The translations under genes were made by a program, and so were the position numbers. The notes under the pieces were generated by a model. The model saw nothing but the letters and a program-made list of their open reading frames with translations. It was not told the DNA's origin and ran no database searches. A stretch of DNA of 44,327 nt from Calothrix sp. CSU_2_0 (GTDB lineage: Bacteria; Cyanobacteriota; Cyanobacteriia; Cyanobacteriales; Nostocaceae), in NCBI GenBank assembly GCA_012034595.1, contig JAAUPE010000051.1, positions 1 through 44,327 of the forward strand, read 5' to 3'. This document shows, in pieces, positions 26,508 through 35,254 of the stretch (position 1 is its first letter; every line of letters starts with the position of its first letter).

Positions 26508-27581
26508 TTAATGTAGACTGCCGCGTTTCATTTGTTCGCGTTCGATGGCTTCAAAAAGAGCGCGAAAATTCCCTTCTCCGAAGCCTTTTGCGAGGTTACG
26601 ACGTTCGATAAACTCGAAGAAAAATGTAGGTTTGCCGAAAATAGGTTGGGTAAAAATTTGTAACAGCAGGGCATCGGATTTATTTTCTTGCCAGTCAACC
26701 AGAATTTGTTGTTGTGCGATCGCATTTATTTCGGAATTTGAGAGCGGGAAACCAGGACGATTGACAAGTTGGGAATAATAGGTTTGGGGAACAGCGAGAA
26801 AAGAGAGATTGCGATCGCGGAATTGGGAGATGGTATGAATCAAATTCGGCGATCGCAGAGCAATATGTTGAATGCCTGCACCTTGATTAAAGTCTAAAAA
26901 TTCTTGGATTTGGGAGTTAGGGGTAATTGGCTGATTGATTGGGAGTTGGACTTTGCCATCCTGGGAAATCATGACGCGACTATGTAAAGCCGAATATTCT
27001 GTTTGGATATTAAACATTTGCTGTGGTTGAAAATTTAAGATTTTCTCGTACCAAGCCACAGCTTTATCTAAGTCTCCTGCGGTTACATTAAGTACAATAT
27101 GGTCGATGCTGGTGAGGAGGGAGGAGGTAGTGGGGGAATTGTGCTGTGCTTTTATTTTCTCCGTCTCAATTAAAGTATGACTGAGGGAACCCCAAGCTTT
27201 GATTTTGCCAGATTTATAGTAAATCCCATTTTGTTGATATTCGTAGATAGGTTGTAAAATTTCTGTGCCGTAGTTTTGAGCTTGTGTAAATACTTGTTCA
27301 ATATTTACGATTGAAAATGTGACATCAGCCACACCTGGGGGATGATGTTGTAAGAATTCAGCTACGGGACTTGTGGATAATATGGGGGAAGATATAACAA
27401 AATAGATCGAATCGCTTTTAACTACTTCTGTATAGGTATGAGACTCTTGTTTCCTTTCTTTGTTAGGTGGGTTGGGGGGAAGGAGATAATTTTCTACTAT
27501 CTCGAAACCCAGAATATTTACAAACCAATCACGCCAAGTTTTAGCATCTTCCACGTAAAAGTGGACATGTTCAATTTTCAT
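26508..27581 (-). CDS. hppD: 4-Hydroxyphenylpyruvate dioxygenase
   Basis: Converts 4-hydroxyphenylpyruvate to homogentisate with Fe(II) and O2. In cyanobacteria this feeds tocopherol synthesis and tyrosine breakdown. 357 residues in two vicinal-oxygen-chelate halves. The 2-His-1-Glu iron ligands are visible: H161 (SIDHIVLNV), H239 (GIQHIALRS) and E323 (FFFEFIERR), together with the C-terminal gate helix GFGEGNFRALFEAIEREQ. ATG start. It stands alone, with an STRR array downstream. Confidence 0.94.
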   Translation of the reverse strand: MKIEHVHFYVEDAKTWRDWFVNILGFEIVENYLLPPNPPNKERKQESHTYTEVVKSDSIYFVISSPILSTSPVAEFLQHHPPGVADVTFSIVNIEQVFTQAQNYGTEILQPIYEYQQNGIYYKSGKIKAWGSLSHTLIETEKIKAQHNSPTTSSLLTSIDHIVLNVTAGDLDKAVAWYEKILNFQPQQMFNIQTEYSALHSRVMISQDGKVQLPINQPITPNSQIQEFLDFNQGAGIQHIALRSPNLIHTISQFRDRNLSFLAVPQTYYSQLVNRPGFPLSNSEINAIAQQQILVDWQENKSDALLLQIFTQPIFGKPTFFFEFIERRNLAKGFGEGNFRALFEAIEREQMKRGSLH

Positions 27582-27775
27582 AATTTATGAAAATCCAGCC
27601 TCGCACCGTATCTATTTGTAAATTTTGACTGTTTTTGCAAATTTTCGGTTCATTCCTAAGCAAGAATATTTGTTTTGTTGCTGATTGATTAGCCATTATT
27701 TAGGTTGTATATATAATTTATATTTCTTTACATACTATCTACATTACATATAATCTGGCTTTTTAAATAAAAGAC

Positions 27776-27800
27776 AAAGACGTTCCACCGGAACGTCTTT
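27776..27800 (-). terminator. Terminator-like hairpin of the pentapeptide-repeat gene
   Basis: AAAGACGTTCC and its exact complement with a 3-base loop; on the minus strand it is followed by GTCTTTTATTT. It is a near copy of the hairpin at 25604. Confidence 0.65.
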
Positions 27801-27823
27801 ACGAGAATCGCAAAATCCAAAAT

Positions 27824-29179
27824 CTATCGCCCTAATTTATTGGGAATGCCCTCGCAACCACCGGGAATGGTGCTGCGACTTTTTTCACCACACCAAGCAC
27901 AGCAATAGTAACGTAATGATTCGGACATACGCTGAACATCCCTAAAATCAGCATTTTCCACAACTGCCCCTGTGTGTTCCCCTGTTTTATAGCTGGGTGG
28001 ATCGGTACGACTGCGAGGTGATGCGGTTTCCGCAGAACCGTAGAAAAGACGGGTTGAGTTTAGATCGGAATTGCTGAGGTTAGCATCGTATAAAATTGTG
28101 CGGGAAAGATTTGCCTTGACTAAATCGCAGCCATTGAGATTAGCACGGACTAAATTGGCTTCGGAGAGGTCAGTCCAGCGTAAATCGGTGTTTGCCAGAT
28201 CGGAACCTGCTAACATCACACCCAAATCGATTACCCGCAACCCATCCAATCTATCTTCTGCATATCCACCAATACCGTCAAGAATGGCACGTCCAAGATG
28301 GCGATCGCGTTTTAAGGGGGTTAATAATTTTGAGCGTGATAGGAAACGCAAAATTTTGGCTTTGCCGCTACCATCTACACTACTAAGAATTGCGGCTGTG
28401 CGTCCTTCGGCAATAGCGCGTTCTTGCGGCCAGTCTTCTAATAAACCTTCTTCATCTAATACTAAATCGGAAACGCCTTGAAAGTAGGAATCGATTGTTT
28501 GTTGTTGGGTAATGATGTTTTGTTGAACGGTGAGGAGGTTTTGTTGGATGGTTAAGTCTTTGGAGATGACATATTGTCGCCAAGCAACATAAACAGCGAT
28601 GATAGCGATGAGGATTTGTCCTAATGCACCAAACCATTCGGCAAGGGTTCCCGAAGCTTCCCAGTTGATACGTCGTCCCCAACGCACGATATCGTCAGCA
28701 ATACCTGTAAAGCGGATAATGCCAATTAGGGTGGCAAATAATCCAAAAATGCCGAAAATCACGGTACGATCTTGTGGGGATATCCATTCGTTGACCACTT
28801 CTCGCAACCAAGGCAAAAGCATCGCTAGGGATAAGATTAAAGTTGCCACAGTGCCGAAAGCGCCAATAATCCAGATATTTGTCGCAATCCCAACAAAAAT
28901 AAGTGCGATCGCAATAGTGGTGATTAATAATGCTCTGGGTTTAGCAACAGCTGTAGTTGGTAGACGTGGTTTAAAGGTGGAGCGCGCTTGTTTTAAGGCA
29001 TTAGTATTTTTTGGGGATTGCAACGAACTAATTGCTGCTAAAGCTTGTTGTGCTGCTAGACCATCGGGGGTAAAACAGTTTTCACCTACCCCGTCAAAGT
29101 CATCAGGTTGCAGGTTATGCTCAACACTTACCTCGTCTGGTGGTAACTGGGATGGGTTGGAATTAGATTCAATCGTCAT
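27824..29179 (-). CDS. Pentapeptide-repeat membrane protein
   Basis: 451 residues. An acidic N-terminal tail is followed by four membrane helices (about 83-103, 106-126, 138-158, 184-204), a Gln-rich coiled stretch (210-232) and pentapeptide repeats at about 318-378 (SDLANTDLRWTDLSEANLVR). The C-terminus carries cysteines YYCCAWCGEKSR and GGCEG, which could bind a metal. Pentapeptide repeats form a right-handed beta-helix; their role here is unknown. ATG start at 29179. Confidence 0.85.
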   Translation of the reverse strand: MTIESNSNPSQLPPDEVSVEHNLQPDDFDGVGENCFTPDGLAAQQALAAISSLQSPKNTNALKQARSTFKPRLPTTAVAKPRALLITTIAIALIFVGIATNIWIIGAFGTVATLILSLAMLLPWLREVVNEWISPQDRTVIFGIFGLFATLIGIIRFTGIADDIVRWGRRINWEASGTLAEWFGALGQILIAIIAVYVAWRQYVISKDLTIQQNLLTVQQNIITQQQTIDSYFQGVSDLVLDEEGLLEDWPQERAIAEGRTAAILSSVDGSGKAKILRFLSRSKLLTPLKRDRHLGRAILDGIGGYAEDRLDGLRVIDLGVMLAGSDLANTDLRWTDLSEANLVRANLNGCDLVKANLSRTILYDANLSNSDLNSTRLFYGSAETASPRSRTDPPSYKTGEHTGAVVENADFRDVQRMSESLRYYCCAWCGEKSRSTIPGGCEGIPNKLGR

Positions 29180-30158
29180 GCTTTATATTTTCGCCCACCT
29201 GACTCAATTTAACAGTTGTCTTATCGTAACTGTTACTGGGTGGGGTTCGGCAAGTTTACAGGTGCTTTTTTGCAACTATGGGGAATTGGGGTACACTATG
29301 TTACAAATCTATTCCCAATCTGGTTTTAGTTATTTTTGATACTTTTGATAGAATTCAATCCCAATATCTACAAAAAGGTTTCTAATGATTTAGAAAACAA
29401 TTTTTCTTCCTTTGCTAACTTTGGTATCTTGCCTCACATTTAATGTTCCGTAGTCTATCGGTTTAAAAAAGCCAACATTCGTATGATTATCGATGCCGAA
29501 ACTGGTGAGACTTTCGGTACTGAAATAACAGAACAAAATTAACAACAACTATAGACTTAGTTAAAAAAAGAGACCTATGAGATTTATTTCTCGTGGGTTT
29601 CTTTTTGGGCTTCTGCTATGCTTGCTAGACTCTTTCCGGTTATGAGCATCAATAATAGTCTCAGTATAGACAATTCTGAGCCAAGCACATCTAAAATATC
29701 CGCTATAAAAAAATCATATTTCACAGAACAACAAATGATAATATTGTTTAACTGTAAATAAATACGAATAAATGCCAGATTCACACAAAAACTAGTTTCT
29801 TTGTTGGCTTAAAATGAGCTTGCAGAGATTACAACTTTTATTTAATAAAGATTTGGAGATACGTGCTGTAACATCTCTCTATTTCAAGTATCTTTGTTGA
29901 ACATTGGTTTTTGATATCTTGCCTATGACATGTAAAGTTTCCGTGAGAGAGGAGATTCTGGAATGTTAGTTGCTAGCATATCGGCTAATCAGTAAAAATT
30001 AAGAGGTTAAAATCAATCAAAAAAATGGTTTTTCCATTAATCGTAAATAGCGAATAAAAAGAATCAGTGAAGAAGAGTATATTTAGTATTGGTGCATACT
30101 GTTTTTGATAAATTAAAAGCTTTAGGATGATATTTACGAACAATTATGTAGGTACAAC
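29180..30158. other. Long intergenic region with one strong hairpin
   Basis: About 980 bases between divergent genes. A long hairpin with wobble pairs (AAAGAGACC at 29567 with GGGTTTCTTT ending at 29604) could terminate transcription. A tiny plus-strand frame at 29483-29542 (MIIDAETGETFGTEI) looks protein-like but has no clear start signal. The 66-codon minus-strand frame at 29584-29784 has no SD and runs into the hairpin. No structural RNA is recognised. Confidence 0.55.
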
Positions 30159-30902
30159 ATGACCTCTTGGAGAAGTTTTGTTGCCTCTGGTTTGATGACA
30201 TTTTTGATGTTTGGATGTGGTGATACGGCAAATTCAGCATCTGAGTATACACAACAAGTGGTACAGGAATCGAATGTTGCCCAGTTACTCAACGAAGTTC
30301 AAGCAACTCAAAAAGTAGATAGTTTGTTTCGTGAAGGAAATAGATTGTTGAATTTGCATAAGTACCGCGATGCAATTGCAACATATGACAAATTACTAGC
30401 TACAAAACCAGACTATGCTGAAGCTTGGATTAATCGAGGAAATGCATTGACTGCGTTAGGTTCTTTTAATGATGCTTCTGCATCTTATGACAGTGCAGTT
30501 AAAGCGAATCCACAAGCGCATGAGGCTTGGTACAATCAAGGTAATATTTTTAGTCGATTAAAACGCTATCAAGAAGCAGTGGCAGTTTATGATAAAGCCA
30601 TTGCAATTAAACCAGATAAAGAGGAAGCTTGGATTAATCGGGGAATAGCTCTAAGTAAATTGCGACGTTTTCCGGAAGCGATCGCAGCATACGAGAAAGC
30701 GATAATTATTAATCCCAAAAAGGATTTAGCTTATTACAATAAAGCTTGTGCTTATGCATTGCAGAATAATGTAGATGCAAGCATCGAAAATCTTCAAAAA
30801 GCAATCAGTTTAGCCCCCGATAAGTACAAAAAATTAGCAAAATCTGATAGTGACTTTACCAAAATCCGCAAAAATAAGCGCTTTCAAGAAGTTTTGAATT
30901 AG
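30159..30902 (+). CDS. TPR-repeat lipoprotein
   Basis: 247 residues. The N-terminus (SGLMTFLMFGCGD) is a short hydrophobic segment ending in a lipobox-like cysteine at about residue 20, so it is probably a membrane-anchored lipoprotein. Tetratricopeptide repeats follow from about residue 55 to the end, with the consensus seen as AWINRGNALTALGSFNDA, AWYNQGNIFSRLKRYQEA and AWINRGIALSKLRRFPEA. TPRs hold protein complexes together; no specific partner can be named. ATG start without an obvious SD. Confidence 0.85.
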   Translation: MTSWRSFVASGLMTFLMFGCGDTANSASEYTQQVVQESNVAQLLNEVQATQKVDSLFREGNRLLNLHKYRDAIATYDKLLATKPDYAEAWINRGNALTALGSFNDASASYDSAVKANPQAHEAWYNQGNIFSRLKRYQEAVAVYDKAIAIKPDKEEAWINRGIALSKLRRFPEAIAAYEKAIIINPKKDLAYYNKACAYALQNNVDASIENLQKAISLAPDKYKKLAKSDSDFTKIRKNKRFQEVLN

Positions 30903-30954
30903 TTATAATTAAGCATTTCACAATCAATTTTGATAGTGTTTTTTGATATTGTAG

Positions 30955-30986
30955 GGGCAAACGGTTGTTTGCCCTTATTTATTATT
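30955..30986 (+). terminator. Terminator after the TPR gene
   Basis: GGGCAAAC pairs exactly with GTTTGCCC across 4 bases and is followed by TTATTTATTATTT. Confidence 0.7.
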
Positions 30987-31034
30987 TATTTTTGATATCA
31001 TATCTAGATAAATGATTGGGGATTAGAAGCGAGA

Positions 31035-31916
31035 ATGAAAAGACTTTTAATAACAGGTTTAAGTGGTTTTTTAGGATATCATATTTGCCAAATTGCCCAA
31101 ACGGAATGGGAAATTTACGGGACATATTTTTCCCATCGTATCGAAATTCCTGGTGTTAAATGCATTAAAGTAGATATTTGCGATCGCAATGCGTTAAAGC
31201 AATTATTTGATGACGTTAAACCAGACGCAGTAATTCATACAGCTGCTATATCTCAACCAAACTACTGCCAAAATTATCCTCAAGAATCTCATCAAATCAA
31301 TGTCACAACATCGATAAATATTGCTGAATTTTGTGCGAAAAAATTAATTCCCTTAGCATTTACATCAACTGATTTGGTTTTTGATGGTAAAAATGCACCT
31401 TACAAAGAAAAAGATGTAGTTAATCCGCTAAATCTTTATGGAGAACAAAAAGTTTTAGCTGAACAAGGAATATTAGCAAAATATCCTTTGACAGCTATAT
31501 GTAGAATGCCATTAATGTTTGGTGCAAAAACACCTACTGCTACAAGCTTTATGCAGGGATTTATACAAACTTTAATAGAAGGCAAAGAATTAAACTTATT
31601 TATTGATGAATTTCGCACACCTGCTAGTGGAATAAGTGCAGCAAAAGGGCTTTTATTAATATTAGAAAAAAATGTAAATGGGATTATTCATTTAGGAGGA
31701 AAAGAGAGAATTTCCCGTTATGAATTTGGTAAATTAATGGTTGAAATATTTAAGCTTCCTACAACAAATTTAAAAGCATGTCGTCAAGCAGATGTAAAAA
31801 TGTCCGCACATCGTCCTCAAGATGTTTCTTTTGATAGCACCAAAGCTTTCTTATTGGGATATCAGCCATTATCAATTAAAGAAGAATTAGCAAACATTAA
31901 TAAATTTAAGTCTTAA
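31035..31916 (+). CDS. RmlD-like extended short-chain reductase (NAD(P)-dependent)
   Basis: 293 residues. Rossmann glycine motif TGLSGFLG (residues 8-15), NAD contact AVIHTAAISQPNYCQ, and the SDR catalytic pair Tyr-x3-Lys in NLYGEQKVLAEQ. The overall pattern (STDLVFDG, then FRTPASGISAAKGLL) is that of dTDP-4-dehydrorhamnose reductase (RmlD) relatives. No rhamnose genes lie beside it, so the substrate is uncertain and another sugar-nucleotide reductase is possible. ATG start behind AGCGAG. Confidence 0.8.
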   Translation: MKRLLITGLSGFLGYHICQIAQTEWEIYGTYFSHRIEIPGVKCIKVDICDRNALKQLFDDVKPDAVIHTAAISQPNYCQNYPQESHQINVTTSINIAEFCAKKLIPLAFTSTDLVFDGKNAPYKEKDVVNPLNLYGEQKVLAEQGILAKYPLTAICRMPLMFGAKTPTATSFMQGFIQTLIEGKELNLFIDEFRTPASGISAAKGLLLILEKNVNGIIHLGGKERISRYEFGKLMVEIFKLPTTNLKACRQADVKMSAHRPQDVSFDSTKAFLLGYQPLSIKEELANINKFKS

Positions 31917-32493
31917 TCCATCTGTAATAGTAGTCTGTCAGTACAATTCGCAGTTCGCAGTTAAAGCCCCACGGACGGCAGTCGCTACCCTGCGGGTAGA
32001 CGCGCAAGCGGCTTCTGTAAGTACGCTAAAAGCGAACAAGTCGGCATAGCCGCGAAATGCGCCACCGGGCAAACTTTGCCACGGGGATTCTCCCCGGTGG
32101 CAAGATTTGCGGAGAATCCCCGTGGACACTTTCGCGTCCAACGCGCTGCCTCATAAATCCGGGGGCTTGTAGCTTGCTTCTCGCGGAGCGAGTACTATGT
32201 TGTGTCCTAATTTATACGCCATAAATAAATAATGGTGGAAGTACCTTAATTAATCAATTAAGCAATTGATTTCCAATTAATTAATTGCGTTCGCGCAGCG
32301 TGCCGCCTCGGCAATTACGAATTGCGTAGCTTGCTTCTCGCTCTGCGAGGAAAAGCGAATTGTTTGGTCATTCTGAGCGGAATATCGAGATGTTACCCTA
32401 CGGGTAGACAGGTAGTGGCTTTTTAAAAACCAAAAAACAAAAACAACCCATCATTACTGACAAGTTGTCCTGATATATCCCATACAATAACTA
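31917..32493. repeat. Repeat-rich intergenic block
   Basis: About 575 bases without a supported gene. It contains nested inverted repeats at 32061-32125, two copies of a TACCCTRCGGGTAGAC phrase (31986 and 32394), and two copies of the GTAGCTTGCTTCTC element, at 32169-32195 and 32326-32349, each followed by its own small hairpin. It is more GC rich than its surroundings. The minus-strand frame at 31938-32141 follows the inverted repeats and is probably not a gene. Confidence 0.75.
32061..32125. repeat. Overlapping, mutually exclusive inverted repeats
   Basis: GCCACCGGG (32061-32069) can pair with CCCGGTGGC (32093-32101). CCACGGGGATTCTCC (32079-32093) can pair exactly with GGAGAATCCCCGTGG (32111-32125). 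The two stems share base 32093 and interleave, so a single strand cannot form both fully without a pseudoknot. Confidence 0.75.
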
Positions 32494-32566
32494 CGAGCGT
32501 GGAGGGACTCGAACCCCCGACCTACAGGACCGGAACCTGACGCTCTATCCACTGAGCTACACGCCC
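32494..32566 (-). tRNA. tRNA-Arg (anticodon CCG)
   Basis: 73 bases without an encoded CCA. On the minus strand: acceptor GGGCGTG with CACGCTC (one G-T pair), D arm GCTC-AGTGGAT-AGAGC, anticodon loop TTCCGGT with anticodon CCG, extra loop AGGTC, and T arm GGGGG-TTCGAGT-CCCTC. It reads CGG arginine codons. The cloverleaf is complete, apart from a T-T mismatch at the base of the anticodon stem. Confidence 0.95.
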
Positions 32567-32620
32567 TTATTCCATTAACCCAACGATTATAGCAGCTTTT
32601 AAGAAAAAGAGTAATTCGTA

Positions 32621-32698
32621 TTCCCAATGCCCAATGCCCAATGCCCAATGCCCAATGCCCAATCCCCAATGCCCAATGCCCAATCCCCAATTCCCAAA
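32621..32698. repeat. STRR array (CCCAATG units)
   Basis: About eleven tandem CCCAATG/CCCAATC/CCCAATT heptamers end directly at the stop codon of the M23 peptidase gene. A two-unit fragment of the same type occurs at about 40915-40928. Confidence 0.9.
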
Positions 32699-32699
32699 C

Positions 32700-33908
32700 T
32701 TACAAAAACCCTGCTGGGTCAATTGGTGTCCCATCCCGACGCACTTCAAAATGCAAGTGAGGACCAGTCGATAACCCCGTAGAACCAACTGCCGCTATAG
32801 GCTGTCCCCGTTGTACAGACTGCCCTTCTGACACATATAATTGGCTGCTATGACCGTAGAGAGTGGTAATATTTTTGCCGTGGCTAATGATAACCGCATT
32901 TCCATAACCACCATACCAACCCGCAAATATTACAGTTCCAGAGTCAGCAGCACGGATAACACTACCATACGCACCAGCGAAATCTATACCAGTGTGAAGT
33001 CGGCGATATCCCAGAACAGGGTGCATTCTCCAACCAAAAGGACTGCTGATCGGTGCATCGCTGGGGAATCCAAATATACCAGTACCTTCCAAAAAACGTT
33101 TACCAAGCGCTTTAGCTGCGGTTTCTCTGGCTTTCGCTTCAGCTATTTTTTGCTGAATTAAATTACCTATGGCTTGGGAATCCCGTTCTAATTGATTTTC
33201 GGCTGCGGCAAGGGCGAGGCGATCGCTATTTAATCTTTGAATTAATTCGGACTGGGATGTAGACTGGGCTTGGTAGTCAGATTTTTGAGCGAGTAGTTGC
33301 TGCCGAATTAAGCTAATCTCGTTTTTAGCTTGCTCAACATTGGTTTTTTGCTGAGTAATCTGATTTGCCGCTTCCGTAAGTTTTCCTAAGATATTTTGGT
33401 CTGCTTGATACACCATCTTTAAGTGTTTGCGGCGACTGAGAAAATCGCTAATGCTGCCACTTTGCAATAATATAGCCCATCCTTGATGATTGGGAGAACG
33501 CTGTAAAAATCGTAACCTAGCAGTTGTGGCGTTTTGTCTATCTAAGAAGGATTTTTCGGCAGTTGCTAATTCAGCTTGGAGTTGCTGGAGACTTTGCGTT
33601 GCTAGCTGAAGACGGTTTTCACTGTCTTGAATTTGGGAATTTGTGGTTTGCAGATTTTGTTGGAGATTGTTGAGTCTGTCTTCGGCAACATTCTGTAAGT
33701 TTGTCAATTTCGTTCGCTCTTTGACGACTTGTTGATGCTGCTGTTGGAGTTGTTGCTGTTGTTGTTTCAGGGTTTCGACAGGTGCAGATTTAATTTCTCG
33801 AGGAAGCGATCGCACGGGTTCGGATGCGACAAAAATACAGATGATGCAACTGACGACAAAAGCAAATCCTAAAAAAAATTGCTTCTTTTTTAAATAAACG
33901 GTTCTCAT
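32700..33908 (-). CDS. Murein-hydrolase-activator-like M23 peptidase with coiled coil
   Basis: 402 residues from ATG 33908; an open frame reaches 34025, but the ATG opens a clear signal/anchor segment ([20 protein letters not shown]). A long Gln-rich coiled coil (about 45-260) is followed by a LytM/M23 domain with zinc ligands in HTGIDFAG and HLHFEV and the catalytic His in YGHSSQL. All metal ligands are present, unlike degenerate EnvC, so it may cleave peptidoglycan itself. The layout matches EnvC/NlpD-type proteins that act in cell separation. It diverges from the small membrane protein at 34079. Confidence 0.9.
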   Translation of the reverse strand: MRTVYLKKKQFFLGFAFVVSCIICIFVASEPVRSLPREIKSAPVETLKQQQQQLQQQHQQVVKERTKLTNLQNVAEDRLNNLQQNLQTTNSQIQDSENRLQLATQSLQQLQAELATAEKSFLDRQNATTARLRFLQRSPNHQGWAILLQSGSISDFLSRRKHLKMVYQADQNILGKLTEAANQITQQKTNVEQAKNEISLIRQQLLAQKSDYQAQSTSQSELIQRLNSDRLALAAAENQLERDSQAIGNLIQQKIAEAKARETAAKALGKRFLEGTGIFGFPSDAPISSPFGWRMHPVLGYRRLHTGIDFAGAYGSVIRAADSGTVIFAGWYGGYGNAVIISHGKNITTLYGHSSQLYVSEGQSVQRGQPIAAVGSTGLSTGPHLHFEVRRDGTPIDPAGFL

Positions 33909-34078
33909 GCTGTTAGACTCACCACAGCTAGACACTGCAAACGACAAAAGTATTATTCCCAAAAAAAATCGTTCGCTCACATCACTTGAAAATTTGGGCA
34001 ATTGTTTGTCAGATACTAACGCCAAAATTCGCCTATGTCAGCATTGATTGCATATATCATCACCCTTGTGAGGTCGTA

Positions 34079-34408
34079 ATGAGTGGCGGCAGAAGTATAC
34101 TTTTAATTGCATTAGTGATACCCGGTTTAATTGTCATGGGGTCATCACTTTATTCGTTCGACATAGATTATAACGCTTTAGAAAGAACCGAAGATTACAT
34201 TGCTCGGCTCGCACGCAACGGAGAAGGAAGTACTCGACAGTTAGACTTAGCTTACCATCGCAGTTTAGCCCATCGGGTAAATGCTTTTACCGACGGTACT
34301 TGGGGATTTATCGGAGCTGCGATCGCGGCTATTGGGATTCACGGAATTGCCACAATGAAGGAAGAAGATTTTGGCTTTAAGCAAGATAAGAAGAGAAGCG
34401 GCAATTAG
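34079..34408 (+). CDS. Conserved small membrane protein, function unknown
   Basis: 109 residues from ATG 34079, preceded by GTGAGG; an upstream open frame to 33986 overlaps the divergent promoter region and is not preferred. Two hydrophobic helices are seen, at about 5-25 (ILLIALVIPGLIVMG) and 76-95 (WGFIGAAIAAIGIHGIAT), with a charged loop containing LAYHRSLAHRVNAFTDG. The C-terminus is Lys rich. I do not recognise a named family. It diverges from the M23 peptidase gene with 170 bases between the starts. Confidence 0.7.
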   Translation: MSGGRSILLIALVIPGLIVMGSSLYSFDIDYNALERTEDYIARLARNGEGSTRQLDLAYHRSLAHRVNAFTDGTWGFIGAAIAAIGIHGIATMKEEDFGFKQDKKRSGN

Positions 34409-34505
34409 TAATGAATTCTGCGTGATGTCAAATACATTAGTACAGCAATTTTTTATTTCTTCTCTGTGTCTCTGCGGAAGTTTTAATATTACCAGAAAAA
34501 CTTGC

Positions 34506-34533
34506 TGGAGACGCGACTAAAAGCGCGTCTCCA
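34506..34533 (-). terminator. Hairpin after the secreted-protein gene
   Basis: TGGAGACGCG pairs exactly with CGCGTCTCCA across 8 bases, four bases from the minus-strand stop codon at 34538. A member of the GAGACG hairpin family. Confidence 0.6.
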
Positions 34534-34537
34534 CATC

Positions 34538-35215
34538 TTATTTACTCAGAGCTTGTCTTAATTCTTTCAGAACATTACCAATTGCGACAAACTCTTCATT
34601 CTTAGCCAGTTCTCGGAGAGTTTCCGGGCTACTTTCGAGAATAATTTGGTTGTAAGTATTGATAGAAGCATTCAACTGACTAATATCAACATCTGCTATT
34701 GCCCCGCTCTGGGCAATCTTAGAAACTGCCAAATTTTTATTACTAGCTACTAATTGTGACGCTTCTAATTGAGCAACAGGAACACCTGATGTAGCACCAA
34801 CTTTGGAACCGAACATCGCAGTTAAGGACTTTATCAAAGCTTCTACTAAAGCTGGAGAAACTTTTGCATTGACAAGAGCAGTCTGTACCTGACCTGCTGG
34901 TGTAGTAGCACTAGTACCACCCTTTAGAATTAGAATAATGATACTTAGAGGAGAATTAATCGGGGCTGAACGGTCGATTATCCCTTTGGCAATATTATTT
35001 ACTAGAGCCTGAACTCCTGGTGGAGCAACAATTGTACCATTTTTACCGACAGACAGGTTAGAACCTGGAGCCACTGGAGTTCCGATGAAACTACCGGAAC
35101 CTGTACCAGTTCCCTTAGCTGGACCAGAACCAGCAAATACTGGTACAGAAGTTACCAAAGAAGATAATAACACCGTGAGTAGACCAAAACCTACGGTCAG
35201 TTTTTGCTTGTTCAT
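34538..35215 (-). CDS. Secreted protein of unknown function
   Basis: 225 residues. A signal peptide is clear: MNKQK, a hydrophobic core (FGLLTVLLSSLVTSV), and a cleavage site VFA|GSG at about residue 28. The mature part begins with a Gly/Thr/Ser-rich stretch (GPAKGTGTGSGSFIGTP), then alternates hydrophobic helices (ALVNNIAKGIIDR, LVEALIKSLTAMFG) and ends in a charged helix (EEFVAIGNVLKELRQALSK). There is no cysteine and no known motif. It follows, 39 bases downstream on the same strand, the beta-barrel-like gene, so the two probably form one transcript. Function unknown. Confidence 0.75.
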   Translation of the reverse strand: MNKQKLTVGFGLLTVLLSSLVTSVPVFAGSGPAKGTGTGSGSFIGTPVAPGSNLSVGKNGTIVAPPGVQALVNNIAKGIIDRSAPINSPLSIIILILKGGTSATTPAGQVQTALVNAKVSPALVEALIKSLTAMFGSKVGATSGVPVAQLEASQLVASNKNLAVSKIAQSGAIADVDISQLNASINTYNQIILESSPETLRELAKNEEFVAIGNVLKELRQALSK

Positions 35216-35254
35216 TACTTTTGCCTCAAATATAATTATCAGAAAACTGACAAC

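Noticed and set aside
29584-29784. 66-codon minus-strand frame
   Set aside because: GTG start without SD; ends inside a hairpin; composition is that of AT-rich non-coding DNA.
31938-32141. 67-codon minus-strand frame in the repeat block
   Set aside because: It is made mostly of the inverted repeats and shares no coding pattern.
32454-32788. Minus-strand frames across the tRNA and the STRR array
   Set aside because: They translate the tRNA gene and heptamer repeats ([15 protein letters not shown]), a well-known artefact.
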